This document shows positions 54,301-64,000 of a stretch of 64,000 nucleotides of DNA, one piece after another (positions within the stretch are counted from its first letter, which is position 1; each line of letters begins with the position of its first letter). A model generated the notes under the pieces. It ran no database searches, was not told where the DNA came from, and was given only the letters and a program-made list of their open reading frames with translations. This DNA comes from Bugula neritina. Taxonomy: Eukaryota > Bryozoa > Gymnolaemata > Cheilostomatida > Bugulidae. Position numbers and translations under genes: made by a program. The DNA lies in contig OZ037769.1 of NCBI GenBank assembly GCA_964035545.1, forward strand, positions 5,243,429 through 5,307,428, written 5' to 3'.

Positions 54301-57300
54301 GCTAGACTCTCATACCTGCCGCTTGTAACGCGGTCGCATACGAAGTCTTGGAGATAAGCTGGGGGTCGTCTAGTACGTTGTTCCCTTTCAAGGGGGGAGA
54401 TGTACTAGTGGTAGAAGCTGGAGAAGGTGGGGTAACTGGTGAGGGAGGTGGTGTACTCACCAGTGGGTTGTTACACTCTACTGGTGGTGTTTCCTGCCTC
54501 CCGTCGGTTGTCATTCCCTCCTCCCTTCTGTTCTCTCCGGACGGAGCCCCTCCCGGGGGGGGGTTTGCACTTCCGGAAGTATATTTAGTTCCGGAAGTGG
54601 TGGTGGTAGCCTTGGGGCCGGACGGCTTGGCGCTGGGGGCAGGGGGCACGTCCCCGTTGGAGGGGGTGGCCTCTCTTGCCTTGCCAAGTCTTCTGTCCGT
54701 GGCATGACCCACTCATCATTGGGTTTATGCCGCCGCCGCCCGCGCATCGTTGTCTGCCTCCTGGGCTCTACCAATGGGGGGGCATCCCCTGCCGCACCTG
54801 GGCTAGCCCAATAGGGTTTCAAGCGGGCTTCATTCTGGACAAATATCTGTCCAGACCGCTCCAGCTTGTAAGTATGATTGGGCATTGCCTCAACTACTAC
54901 GTAGGGTCCTACGAACTTAGGCTGTAGTTTAGCCGCCTGTCCTCGATGCCTACGGTAGTTGATCATCCAGACCCAGTCTCCAGTTTGGTAGAGGGGTGGC
55001 TCGTCAGCGTCTTCCTGTCGCACCTGCCACTGCTTCTCCCACAGTATTTCGTGTGCGACTCTCAGACGCTCTATTAATTCCGCAGCGTACTCGTGGACAG
55101 AGTACTCTGGCTCCGGAATATGATAGGTGAGGTGGTCGGGCACTCGTGTCTCACAACCGAGTGTCAAGAGGTTGGGGGTCTCGCCGGTGCTGGTATGTGG
55201 TGTGCTGCGGTAGGCCCGCATGACCTGTGGTAAGACAAGATCCCACTCCTCCTAGCCTCGGCCGAGTAGTAGACTGCGGAGTGCATCGCCCAGCATCCGG
55301 TTGTTGCGTTCGACCACCCCGTTACCCTGGGGGTGGTATGGAGTGGTCCTACTTTGATTTACTCCCCAGAGGCGACAGAGGTCGCTCATCAGTTGAGACT
55401 GGAATTGCGACCCCTGATCCGAGTGTAGTTGCTCGGGCAGCCCAAAGTAGCAGAACACACGCTGGTTTAGTGTGCTGGCCACTGTCGGGGCAGAGGCATC
55501 CGGGATGGCCAGCGCGTCGGCCCACCTAGTGAAGTGGTCGGTCAGCACTAGGATCCAACTGTTTCCTCTAGGGGTGATGAGCATGGGTTCGACCAAGTCA
55601 ACAGCTACCACCTGCCAGGGCCTGCCAGCATACAGCCTATGTCGTCCCGCTTCTCCAGGGGGACGGCCATGCTTGCTGGCCTGGCAGATTTCGCATTGCT
55701 TGATCCTTAGTCGGACGTCACGCTCCATGTTGGGCCAATACCACTGGAGCCTTAGCTTGGTAAGCACCCTCCGGACTCCGGCGTGAGCTTGCCGGTGAGT
55801 GTCCCATATTAGCTCCCGGCGCATGGCGGCTGGGCAAATCACCCGTTCTCGACCGGGATGTCCCCGGTCGGCGGCCAAGGTGATGGTCAGCATACCATCT
55901 GGCCCGATCCGCAGAGAGTCCCAGCGTTGGCAGTACACCCGTAATTCGGCGCACCCCTGCCGCAGCTGTTCTTCGCTGGGTCGTCGCCCCTCTCGTTTAG
56001 CTCGATATATGTCGGCTACTACCCCAGGGAGGTCCTCCTGGAGTTTCTGCAGCTCCCTGACATTAGGAGCTAAGACAGGGTTGGCTCGGAGATTGTTGAC
56101 AGCCTCCGGTGGGTTGGGAATCCTTGGTTTGAGTTGACCTTGGTCCCAGTCGTAGCTCACTCCAGGGTGGTCCAGTGTCGCCAACTCGGATCTTGGGGAA
56201 CCCCCATCCCTTCTCTCGATGTTGTGACACTGTTTACACCCCTCGTCCGGCCGACTCAGTCCGTCCGCATTGCCGTGTTTCCTACCGGGTCGATGTTCGA
56301 TCCGGTATGAAAACTCGGCCAGGACTTCGAGCCATCGGGCTACCTGGCTGGACGGTTCAGCTCTTTTACACAGCCAAATCAAGGAGGCGTGGTCCGTCCG
56401 CAAGCGGAATGGCCTATCGTAAAGATAAGGCCGGAAGTGTTTCACTGACTTGATTACTGCCAATAACTCCTTGCGGGTAGTGCAGTAATTGCGCTCAGGG
56501 GGTGAGAGCGATTTGCTATAGTAAGCTACGACTACTACACGGTCCTCTTGCACTTGCGACAGCACAGCACCAACGTTCTGGTCACTGGCGTCCGTGTCAA
56601 GAACGTACTCCAGAGCGGGGTCTGAGTAGGCCAGAATTGGAGCTTCTAGCAAGCGGCTCTTGAGACTGTCGAATGCCCTTTGTTCGACGGATGGCCACTG
56701 CCAGGCCACCCCCTTTGCGGTGAGCCGATTTAACGGCTGTGCAACCCCCGCAAAGTCTGGTATGTATTGTCTATAATACCCTACCAGCCCCAGGAAGGCC
56801 CGGAGTCCAGTCAAGTCCTGGGGGGTGACCCAGTCGGCCACAGCCCGCACCTTGTCGGGGTCCATCGCCACGCCATTACGGCCGACTACGTGCCCCAGGT
56901 ACTTCACCTCCGGCTGCAAAAGAGCTTGAGACCGGCACCTCGGAGTCGCTCGAAGACCTCCCGCAGACGACTGACATGGGTCGTAAAGTCTGACGAGCAG
57001 CGTCTTCCAGTGGAGGCCGCTGAGAACCTGTTCCATGAGCCGCTGAAAGGTAGCAGGAGCGGAAGTTAACCCGAAGGGCAGTACCTTCCACTTCCACAGC
57101 CCATCTCTGGTGATGAACGCCGCTTCCTCCTGGGCGTCGGGACTGAGGGGGACTTGCCAGTAGCCACTCAGCAAGTCTAAAGTACTGAAGTACTTGCTGC
57201 CGGCTAAGGCGTCCAGGGATTCGTCGATCCGAGGTAGAGGGTAGGCGTCCTGTATGGTTACGCTATTAAGTTTGCGGTAATCCACACAGAACCGCCAACT

Positions 57301-60300
57301 GCCGTCTTTCTTTCGGACGAGAACGACCGGCGAGCTCCACGCACTATGTGCAGGCTCTATGAGGCCTTGGTCCAGAAGATCCCAGACTTGTCGACTGACC
57401 TCCTTCTTCGGCCCCAGTCTCCTAGTGGGTTGGCAGATAGGAAGAGTCCCGGCAGCTAGCGGTATCTCGTGACGGACGGCTCTAGTCAGGCCAACGTCCT
57501 GGTCTCCGCTGCTGAACACGTCCCCATACTGGCGCAGCAACTGGGCCATAGCTTGGCGCTCCTTGTTGCTCACGCAGCCTTCACAGGCTGACTGGTATAG
57601 TTCTTGGACGTGTTCCGGGACGGTCCCCCGCCGTACAGACGGGCGCTCTTGGGGACCCTCCGTCGCCTCGCCCAGCGACGACCCTATGTCTCCCTCTTGG
57701 ACCGTGTGGAAACGGCCCAGTAGGGATCCGGATGGTAGTGTCACCGACTCTGAAAAGAGGTTGATACACTGCACCAAGATCTCCCCTCGGTCAGTCAGTC
57801 GGTTCAAGCTACTGGCCAGTTAGATTCTCTTGTGCGTTCCTTCAACGACCCCTAATCCAGAGAGTTGGCGGTCATTCACCCTGCAGTGAATGGTCGCCCG
57901 GGAGCGGCCGGGTACTGTACAGTTGCATACCACTTGCACGCCCCCGACCAAGGGACGGCCGAACCTATCGACACAGGAAAATTCCCGGCCTGCCATTAGT
58001 ATGGCGGACTTATGGAATTCCATATGGCATTGGTGTCGCTTCAGGAACGGCGTCCCCAGGATGGCATCTTCTTCTAGCTGGCTGAGGATGAAGGTTTCTT
58101 AGATGGCCTGGTCGCGGACGCGACCAGGCAGCTCTACAACACCGTAGAAGGGAATATGCGACCCGTCTGCAAGGGTGCCAGGTTCCCCGGTGTAAGGAGC
58201 TAGTTCCTTCCTCACCTGGAGAGGGAGGGCATCGAAGACTCGTCTGCTGAGGATATTCGTGTTGCAACCGGAGTCTAGCAAGAATGTGACAGCCTTGCCG
58301 GCTACCTTCCCGGGTAAGAAGTAGCTCTCTCCGTGTGGTTGCAACCTTACTTCCCCAGCATGCGCAGTCTCGGCCAAACGGCGTGGTACCCGTTTGGTGG
58401 TCTGCTGGTGCCGCCTCTTCGGCGGAGGGGTGTTCATTTCCTCTCCGATGTCCCGAGGGACCTCGCCGGCCAGCTCCGTTTCCGGTAGCTGGCTGAAGCG
58501 GTTGGTGATTGGTAGCCTGAACGGTTCCCGCCGCCCGTTGGGATGGCTGGTCCGTCGTGGTGTCTGCCATTCACGGGGTGCGTCCCGTGGTTGCTCTCTC
58601 TTTGGCCCGTGAGGCCTTCTTCTGGATTGGGGGTCTCTGAAGCGGGGAGGCTCTGACTTGCCGCCTTTCTCACCCCGAGTAGTCCTCTCTGAGGTCTCTC
58701 CCTTCGGTCCTCTGTTGGGGGGCCCGGCATCGGTGAGGGTCTTCGCCATCTGCTTCAACTTGATGCTCAGCCGGCCCATCTTGTCCCCTAGCAACTGAGC
58801 GACCTCCGCAGTGACTCGCGTGCCTCTTGCTTTCTCCGTATATAACCGCTCGGCCCGGAGATAGTCTTCCCCGACTTGCAGGGCACTTTCTATGGTGGTC
58901 ACTCCCTTCGCCTGTAATTGATGGTAAAGGCCCACATTTTCAAGGGACTGCATGAAGTCAATGAGAGTAAAGTTCTGTCGGTGTGTTTCTGGCAGGTCGC
59001 TGTACGCGCTCCGTGCCAGTCTCTTCACTAAGGCAACGTGGTCGCGGAGGGGTGTGTCTTCCGCCTGGCGTAGTACTTGCAGGCAGGCCCTGGCTTCCAG
59101 GGCGGAGGTGCCAAAACGGCTCCGAAGTGCATTGAATATCTCCGCCACGCTCCGTCCCTGTCCGAACGGTCTAGCGCGCTCCGTCAATACTTCCCGCAGT
59201 TTGATGAGGGCTACTTGTGGCGGCCACTGAGCGACGTCTGTTACTTCATGGAATTCTTGGATGAATTGTTCTACATCTTCCGTACCCGTGAAGGTGGGAG
59301 CGGTCAATCTATCTCTATACGCCTCCTCCATGTATAAGAAATTGACTGGCTTACCTCCTGGGTCTTCTGTTGTATGTTCTGTCATATTTCCCGTCTTTTC
59401 ATTGTCTTGGCTAGAAAAATCCCACCGCTGCCACCACTGTTGTGCGATGCACAATAGTTATGTGGGCTTTCTAGCGAGTCTAATTAGCATTTAGTCACCA
59501 ATAACTCAAGGGTAGTTTCGATCAGAAGCTTTATTAAATTATATAATACAATGCAAAAAATATCTCTATGTATCACGGAACTTGCTACTTTACATCACTG
59601 TAATTACGCTCCAACTAACTACTAACTGTCCTGTATGGCTTAATACGATCGTTAACTATAACTCTCTGTGATTGGTAGGGGGTGCGCGTGACGTGTAAAC
59701 CACGCCCCATTACACTAATACCAAATCTTTACACTATCAACACCAGTGAGAGCTGTAAATCTTAATACAAATTGAATACTTTATAACAATATTATACTGA
59801 ATTTCCTGAATCATTGATACTGTAGGTTGTATTCAGTAAATAAGCATAGTATGACCGGTTGCTATGCACTTTGTTTGCAATCTAATTAGAAAAAAGTTTG
59901 TAATAACCATGGCTCATTACAGTTACTAGATGTGAAAACATGGGGGACTTGAAACAAGACCCCAACTTGATTATCTCTACGTCATCTGGTGGTGAACTCA
60001 CAGTGGGAAGTGTTATCTCCTTCTCATGTGACACGAGTAAGTTCTTGTTAGTTGGTGATATACAAGCTGTGTGCACCTCAGAAGGAAAATGGAGTGTCAG
60101 CAATCCTCCACAGTGTCTTCCTTTACCAACTTCTACAAACTCTGTTACAGTCTCAGGTGAGTAGCTCAGTGCATATAGATGCTTCTGATCTCAGTTATGC
60201 GACATCAGCTGTTCAAAAGTTCATTTTCATTTACAATTGCAAATTAACTTTATCTCAAAATCAATTATCAATGTGAAAATATGGTTAAGCATCAAAAAAC

Positions 60301-63300
60301 CAAAAGCTGGGTAATAATTCCTCCATATATCTAGGGCAGCTGCAGTGCAAGCTGCCATATTCTTATCTTACAGAAAGCTTTCATTTGCTCTACTTGGACA
60401 ATAATCTATATATCAGGTTTCTCTGCTGTTATCAAGCATATCCTTGTTTATTGCTTTCATTCAATTTGTAATAACTATTAATGATACTTTTTATCTGTTC
60501 AAAAATGTTGCCTTTGAAGTTAAAGTAATCTCAAAATCAATCCTCAATAATAGAAGTTGTTATATGCATATTATGTTGATTGGTTTAAATGCAAACACAA
60601 ATAAAGTATGATTCATAAACTGTTAGGCTTTAGCATAAAAATATAGATAAGAGAAGCAAACTATGACCGTACAGTATTGTAATCATAAACTTTTTGGTTT
60701 GGTAATAGAAGCTTACATTGTTTTATGAGATTTTGTAAAAGGCGTGAAAAGAACTAAGAAAGTTAGATTAAAGTTGCCTTTATACCTTCACGATTTTAGG
60801 TCAGAATTTCAATTTGGCTGGGTTGAAATTTCACCGAGTTGCATTGCATTGTAAAAGCCACTCGTAAAAATTTTTGTACTGTGATAACTTAATCGGCCAA
60901 TTTTTGAATAGGAGTAATAACTCCTTGTAAACATCGTTAGTTAGTTATTACTTTGATGATTAAACAACGTACTTTTACGGTTATTATTATATAGCCTACG
61001 CCTTCTCAATTATCGCTTTTATGTTGTCCGCTTCACTAATTCACAACATTTACAAAAGGCATCAAATAGCTATTATGCGAGTCAAATTTCAATTTCAGAA
61101 AGTGAGCAACCCCATCAATATGATATCAACGAGTTTCAGTTTGACTATAAAAATGGTACCCGGACAAGCATTATTAACTTAAACTCGGTACTTTTTTCAG
61201 CAGAGGTATAAACGCAACTTAGAATGAAGTGTTGTAATTGAAAAGCATCAGATTTTGATGTTTGTTCAAAAATTACTGTAGATAGGTTTTTGCACTGTTA
61301 ATCCCTTAATTTCTTAAAACTAAAATAAATTTGAACTTTCCTGCAGGTAAAGCTTTGCATGAGATCAAGCGTTATTGCAGGTAAAACTTCACTGCTTGTA
61401 AAACTTTTTACTTGTAGCAGCAGCAGACAGCATAACAGGAAATAAGATCACTAAGAAAGGAAGTATAATTGCTAGATATGCTAGAATAGGTGTGGGCATA
61501 GCTGCTTTAATTACAGTAACAGTCGCTGCTGTTCTCATCATAAAAAGAAGAAGGGAGGTGAACTCTAAACAAACTCGGTACAACTCTATAATAAAATGCA
61601 ATTGGGTTATTTTACCTAATTTAGTACACACTGGATATCTTTAGTTTTTTAAGCTATTTTTCACAATTTAACTGCTAATGGACATGGGTTTTTTGGCCAA
61701 TACTAGTAAAACACTAATAAATACACCTAAATAATTGAGGTTCTTTTAGATTTTGCTTCATTTACCATGTTTTTTCCTAATTATTCAGCTACTTTTGGTT
61801 GCGGACCGTTACGGTTTTTCGTAACGGGCCGCACTCCTAATAATCTAAATATATAAGAAAAAACATGGGAAATCAAGCAAAATTAAGAAGAGCCAAAATT
61901 TTTTTGGTGTATTTATTGGTGCTTTATTAGTTTTAGGCAAAAAGCTATGTTCATTACCAGCTAAATTATGAAAAATAGCTTAAAAATGAAGATTTCAGTG
62001 TGTATTAAATTAAGTAAAATGACTAACTTTAAGCTACAATACGTGAATATAGAAATCTTTTTTGTTAATTATAACCAAGAGCTGCCACTCCCTCTCACTC
62101 CTGCCTTTCCATTCAGCTGCATTTGACTTAATCATTTTTACTTCCTTTGTAAGAGCTTCGACTGTTTGGAAAATAATAAGGCAACTTGACAAAACCAACT
62201 AACATTTGTCAATCAAACAAAAGCTTTAGTCTACATATTATACTAATTACATTTGCTCCCTTTGATTTTTTGTATTTTTATAGTTTCAATTGATTTGAAA
62301 TTGCATTATAGTTAGAATATGTCAATTTTTAAAGTTCTTAAAATGAAACATTATAAAATGCAAACGTCTGACTGCTAAAAAAAACTCTGATTAATTTAGA
62401 TCCACTTGCATGCATAGCTTGCACAGTTTTTGTTAATAGATTGTACAATAAATAATATTGTTACTATAACATATGTTTTAAGATAACCTTGTACCCAAGT
62501 ACTATTAGCAACAGTTGTAACTTAAGGGGTGTTAAAGCATAATCACATTACCTATAAACCAAAATTCCATTTGCTATATGAGGCCAAAAATATTGCACTT
62601 TAAAAGATAGTGTGTCTTTGATTCCTTTATTATACATTTTCAAATAATTCTACTCAATAGATAGTTTCAAAAATGACTTTTTGAAGCCTACAAGAACCTA
62701 TTCAACAGAAGGGATGATTGCAAATTAGCTATTAATTATTATTTCATTATACTGTAAAATATGCTATGAATCATCATCAATAATCTGGATATAAAGGTGG
62801 AGCTAGCTGTTAACATCTGGTGTCCATAAAATTTCTTTGTTTTTTAGAATTAAGACAACGATGCCTTCTGTACGTGAACATGCTTCACCCAGTTTTGCTG
62901 GCAGCTACACTGAAGTTTGCCAACTTCATCGAGGATTTAGAAGTTTTGGCATCAGTGGTGACGCTGACTGTCTCAGTAAAAGAGACGGTACTACTGGTGA
63001 ACATGGTGAGTTATGAGTGAGGTGGCACGACATTGGTTAACTATACATAACCAACTGCTGCAATTTTGTTTCCTATTCAGTTTAAATGCAAGTTTTTGCT
63101 CCTAATGAATTAATATAATGTTGCTTTTTCTATATATTCAATAGTTAATATATATATTATTTATTTTATATAAAGTAGATACAGCAGAAGTTTATCAACA
63201 AGCACTGACTTCTACTGATGACACTCATGTCTATACTCATTTGGAGTTGCAATCCCATGAATCATCAGCCCTTTTAAATGCAGCAAGAAACGAGCAAGAA

Positions 63301-63483
63301 TATGAAGAAATTGCGGTAAAAGCAGAGGGCTATGTTAACCATGCTGCTGTATTTCCAGCTCTCACTTCAAGTCCATCAGGAGACTATGAATTAGTTGCAG
63401 GTCAGCTGTATGAACAACCAACAGGGGAGCACAACTCTACTTATGTTAATAGCAGTGCAACCAATGTCTACTGCAATATGTGA
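51331..63483 (+). CDS. Sushi-domain (CCP) type I membrane receptor, gene D (6 exons, 374 aa)
   Basis: Exons: 51331-51391 (signal peptide MLILYIVVLILSIL), 51509-51742 (sushi 1: ECRQLPLP..FTCNSTDYTLIGDSQAICSADGVWL..PSC), 59923-60156 (sushi 2: RCENMG..FSCDTSKFLLVGDIQAVCTSEGKW..PQC), 61418-61557 (membrane helix IGVGIAALITVTVAAVLII then KRRR), 62855-63005, 63179-63483. Total 375 codons with the stop; both sushi exons are 234 nt with phase-1 borders. Exon 3 starts at the CATTACAG acceptor, the one that keeps the frame and the first Cys. Exon 5 starts at AATTAAG/ACAACG because the acceptor 8 nt upstream would give a stop. The tail is Tyr-rich (YTEV, YEEI, YELV, YVNH, YVNS, YCNM). No known orthologue is named; an adhesion or immune receptor is inference. 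Confidence 0.8.
52278..52554 (-). repeat. 3' LTR of Gypsy copy 3
   Basis: 277 bp, TGTTGTGCGATG to CCCCATTACA on the plus strand. Same length as the 5' LTR. Preceded in the element's sense by the purine tract CTGGGGGGGGGGCGG. Confidence 0.95.
52555..52568 (-). promoter_or_regulatory. Polypurine tract of Gypsy copy 3
   Basis: A run of Gs (C-run on +) directly inside the 3' LTR, the expected plus-strand primer. Copy 1 has GGGGAGAA at the same place. Confidence 0.8.
52930..54080 (-). CDS. Third gene of Gypsy copy 3: zinc-finger, coiled-coil protein (spliced, about 277 aa)
   Basis: Lies after pol where env would be, but has no signal peptide or membrane helix. Leader exon 54080-54056 (MSTNTEFQ plus one base), intron 54055-53739 (317 bp, CAAG/GTAAGC to TCTGCTCTTTTAG), main exon 53738-52930. 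The join is in frame and gives 278 codons. Without splicing, an ATG at 54024 gives 364 aa with an acidic N-terminus. Domains: finger CRLCQQHF..LRVHVPQH (C-x2-C-x12-H-x3-H), finger CPCGEFSY..ILRHQRTLEC (C-x-C-x12-H-x5-C), basic Pro-rich region with KRR/RKRR clusters (nuclear signals), and a C-terminal coiled coil (LEAEVQRLTPRV, ASELKTLKASVALL). DNA or RNA binding in the nucleus is inferred. I do not recognise the family. Confidence 0.75.
53739..54055 (-). other. Intron of the Gypsy third gene
   Basis: Donor CCAAG/GTAAGC, branch-like TCTAACA, pyrimidine-rich TTCTGCTCTTTTAG acceptor. Copy 2 has the equivalent 230-bp intron (35891-36120) with TTTAAG/GTAAGT and an identical TTCTGCTCTTTTAG. The interior is also conserved and open, so retention may be a second coding form. 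Confidence 0.7.
54302..54712 (-). other. Pro/Ser/Thr-rich overlapping frame at the pol end
   Basis: A 136-codon frame overlaps the end of pol in another phase and ends SKTSYATALQAAG. Copy 2 has an ORF at the similar place (35284-35667), but similarity is weak. It may be chance, favoured by GC-rich composition, or a C-terminal extension reached by frameshift. Confidence 0.25.
54511..59385 (-). pseudogene. Gag-protease-RT-RNase H-integrase polyprotein of Gypsy copy 3, with three stops
   Basis: One frame from ATG 59385 to 54511, interrupted by TAA at 58099-58101, TAA at 57820-57822 and TAG at 55252-55254. Gag (59385-58400) has a capsid-like region (FTGTEDVEQFIQEF) but no CCHC knuckle. The protease has LLDSGCNTN. 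RT keeps FCVDYRKLNS, STLDLLSGYWQ and LPFGLTSAPATFQ, but the YxDD box is gone: two deletions (about 29 and 19 nt) remove it and put about 24 codons between them out of frame, while the outer frame is kept. RNase H (DTDASDQNVGAVL), integrase HHCC and D,D,E (LTDHFTRW, HSDQGSQF, GVVERNN) and GPY/F (KFVGPYVV) look intact. Not functional as a whole. Confidence 0.9.
59418..59436 (-). promoter_or_regulatory. Primer binding site, tRNA-Leu type
   Basis: The plus strand reads AATCCCACCGCTGCCACCA, which equals the last 16 bases of a typical metazoan tRNA-Leu (AAG/UAG type) plus CCA. On the element strand it is the complementary primer site, one base from the LTR. Copies 1 and 2 have the same site with none or several changes. 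Confidence 0.85.
59438..59714 (-). repeat. 5' LTR of Gypsy copy 3
   Basis: 277 bp. In the element's sense it carries AATAAA within TTTAATAAAGCTTC, a polyadenylation signal. About five differences from the other LTR. Confidence 0.95.
60772..61219. mobile_element. MITE (copy 2 of the 27810-28254 family)
   Basis: Inverted copy of the element in gene B: starts AGTTGCCTTTATACC and ends GGTATAAACGCAACT. It is in intron 3 of gene D. No ORF. The target duplication is not clear here. Confidence 0.8.
61605..62025. repeat. Foldback element in intron 4 of gene D
   Basis: Arms of about 200 bp (left from TTATTTTACCTAATTTA, right ending TTAAATTAAGTAAAATGAC) are imperfect reverse complements. The centre is a GC-rich hairpin, GCGGACCGTTACG / CGTAACGGGCCGC. 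The whole 0.42 kb can fold on itself. No ORF. Confidence 0.8.
62026..62854. other. Rest of intron 4 of gene D
   Basis: AT-rich with nothing recognisable. It ends in the TTTCTTTGTTTTTTAG pyrimidine tract. Confidence 0.5.
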
Positions 63484-64000
63484 AACATTTACAAGCACCC
63501 GTTTAATACCATAGACAAAATTTATTCAAAAACGCCAATCAATATGGTAAACTAGCACAATACTTTTTATTGAACCCTAACGACCTGGTGTCTAACAACT
63601 GTCAGCTGACAGCATTGGCTAACAAAACTATTGCATCTATTGTTGTAGACATGTTATTTACAAAGATAGAATTTTAAATTTTATCGGCTATGTAACACTT
63701 TTAAATTATATCCATTTTGATAATTTTTAAATATATCTAGTTTTTACAATGTGTTACAATTATTTGCCTGCATCAAAGACGAATTATTTGAAGCTTTCAC
63801 TGAGCTGATAACTTTTTTTCTGAACCAACAGGTCTGGGTGTCAAAAAAATACAAACTTCTTAATATATACTCTGATTACAAGTTTTAATGACGCGTTATT
63901 GTGAAAACGTATATTGTGTTTTTATTGTGGCATTGTTTATTATAATTCATTGTAAATCACATTACAATCGCACATTCCTATGAATCGATGCCTATAAGCA
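63484..64000. other. 3' flank of gene D
   Basis: No further gene. 63840-63960 resembles 50700-50830, the sequence upstream of gene D (AATACAAACT, AAGTTTTAATGAC, GTTATTGTG.AAAC). Confidence 0.5.

Larger units (their letters stand above)
52278..59714 (-). mobile_element. Ty3/Gypsy retrotransposon, copy 3 (nearly complete)
   Basis: Inserted antisense in intron 2 of gene D. Two 277-bp LTRs (52278-52554, 59438-59714) begin TG and end CA and differ at about five positions, so insertion is fairly recent. Primer site, gag-protease-RT-RNase H-integrase frame, third gene and a G-rich polypurine tract are all present. The bases next to the LTRs (AATAA and CTAAT) are not an exact target duplication. It is distinctly GC-richer than the host DNA. 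It is not autonomous: the RT active-site box is deleted and three in-frame stops interrupt the polyprotein. Confidence 0.95.

Noticed and set aside
55252-58612. Plus-strand ORFs opposite gag-pol (for example 55799-56137, 56175-56453, 58394-58612)
   Set aside because: Shadows of the GC-rich minus-strand coding frame.
52278-59714. A fully active Gypsy element
   Set aside because: YxDD box deleted and three in-frame stops in the polyprotein.

Overview
The window reads as AT-rich nuclear DNA of an animal. It has spliced genes with short phase-consistent exons and GT-AG introns, many long (TA)n and (CA)n microsatellites, tRNA-derived SINEs, MITEs, a Penelope-like element and several Ty3/Gypsy elements. 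A lophotrochozoan, perhaps a mollusc, is my guess from gene types and repeat style. I cannot name the species.

Host genes, all on + : (1) Three tandem paralogues of a polypeptide N-acetylgalactosaminyltransferase (mucin-type O-glycosylation, Golgi type II membrane enzyme with GT-A catalytic and ricin-B lectin domains). Gene A is 3739-17892, gene B 22780-39357, gene C 44068-49938. Each has 11 coding exons whose phases I could join end to end: A = 632 aa and B = 626 aa with open frames. C has one missing base in exon 5 just before the catalytic DxH box. Each gene is preceded by a shared block of about 0.7-1.25 kb ending in a likely non-coding first exon, so the repeat unit is [block + leader exon + gene]. 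(2) Gene D, 51331-63483, has 6 exons and 374 aa: signal peptide, two sushi/CCP domains, one membrane helix and a tyrosine-rich tail with SH2-type motifs.

Mobile DNA fills the introns and spacers. Three copies of one Ty3/Gypsy family with a tRNA-Leu primer site lie at 9706-15406 (-, decayed, intron 7 of A), about 30244-36992 (+, decayed, intron 7 of B) and 52278-59714 (-, nearly complete, two 277-bp LTRs differing at about 5 positions, intron 2 of D). A different, older Gypsy remnant is at 28520-30020. A Penelope-like element with RT and GIY-YIG endonuclease, joined head to head with an inverted piece of its own 3' end, is at 40945-43512. MITEs, a hAT-like element, SINEs and large foldback structures occupy other gaps.

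The most unusual item is in the Gypsy family. After pol, where env would sit, there is a third gene encoding a nuclear-looking protein with two zinc fingers (C2H2 then C-x-C..H..C), basic stretches and a C-terminal coiled coil. It carries its own small intron. Leader ATG, donor, branch/pyrimidine tract and acceptor are shared between two diverged copies, and the leader-donor part is recognisable in the third. The best-preserved copy is nevertheless dead for reverse transcription: its YxDD box is removed by two frame-compensating deletions, and three Gln codons read as stops.
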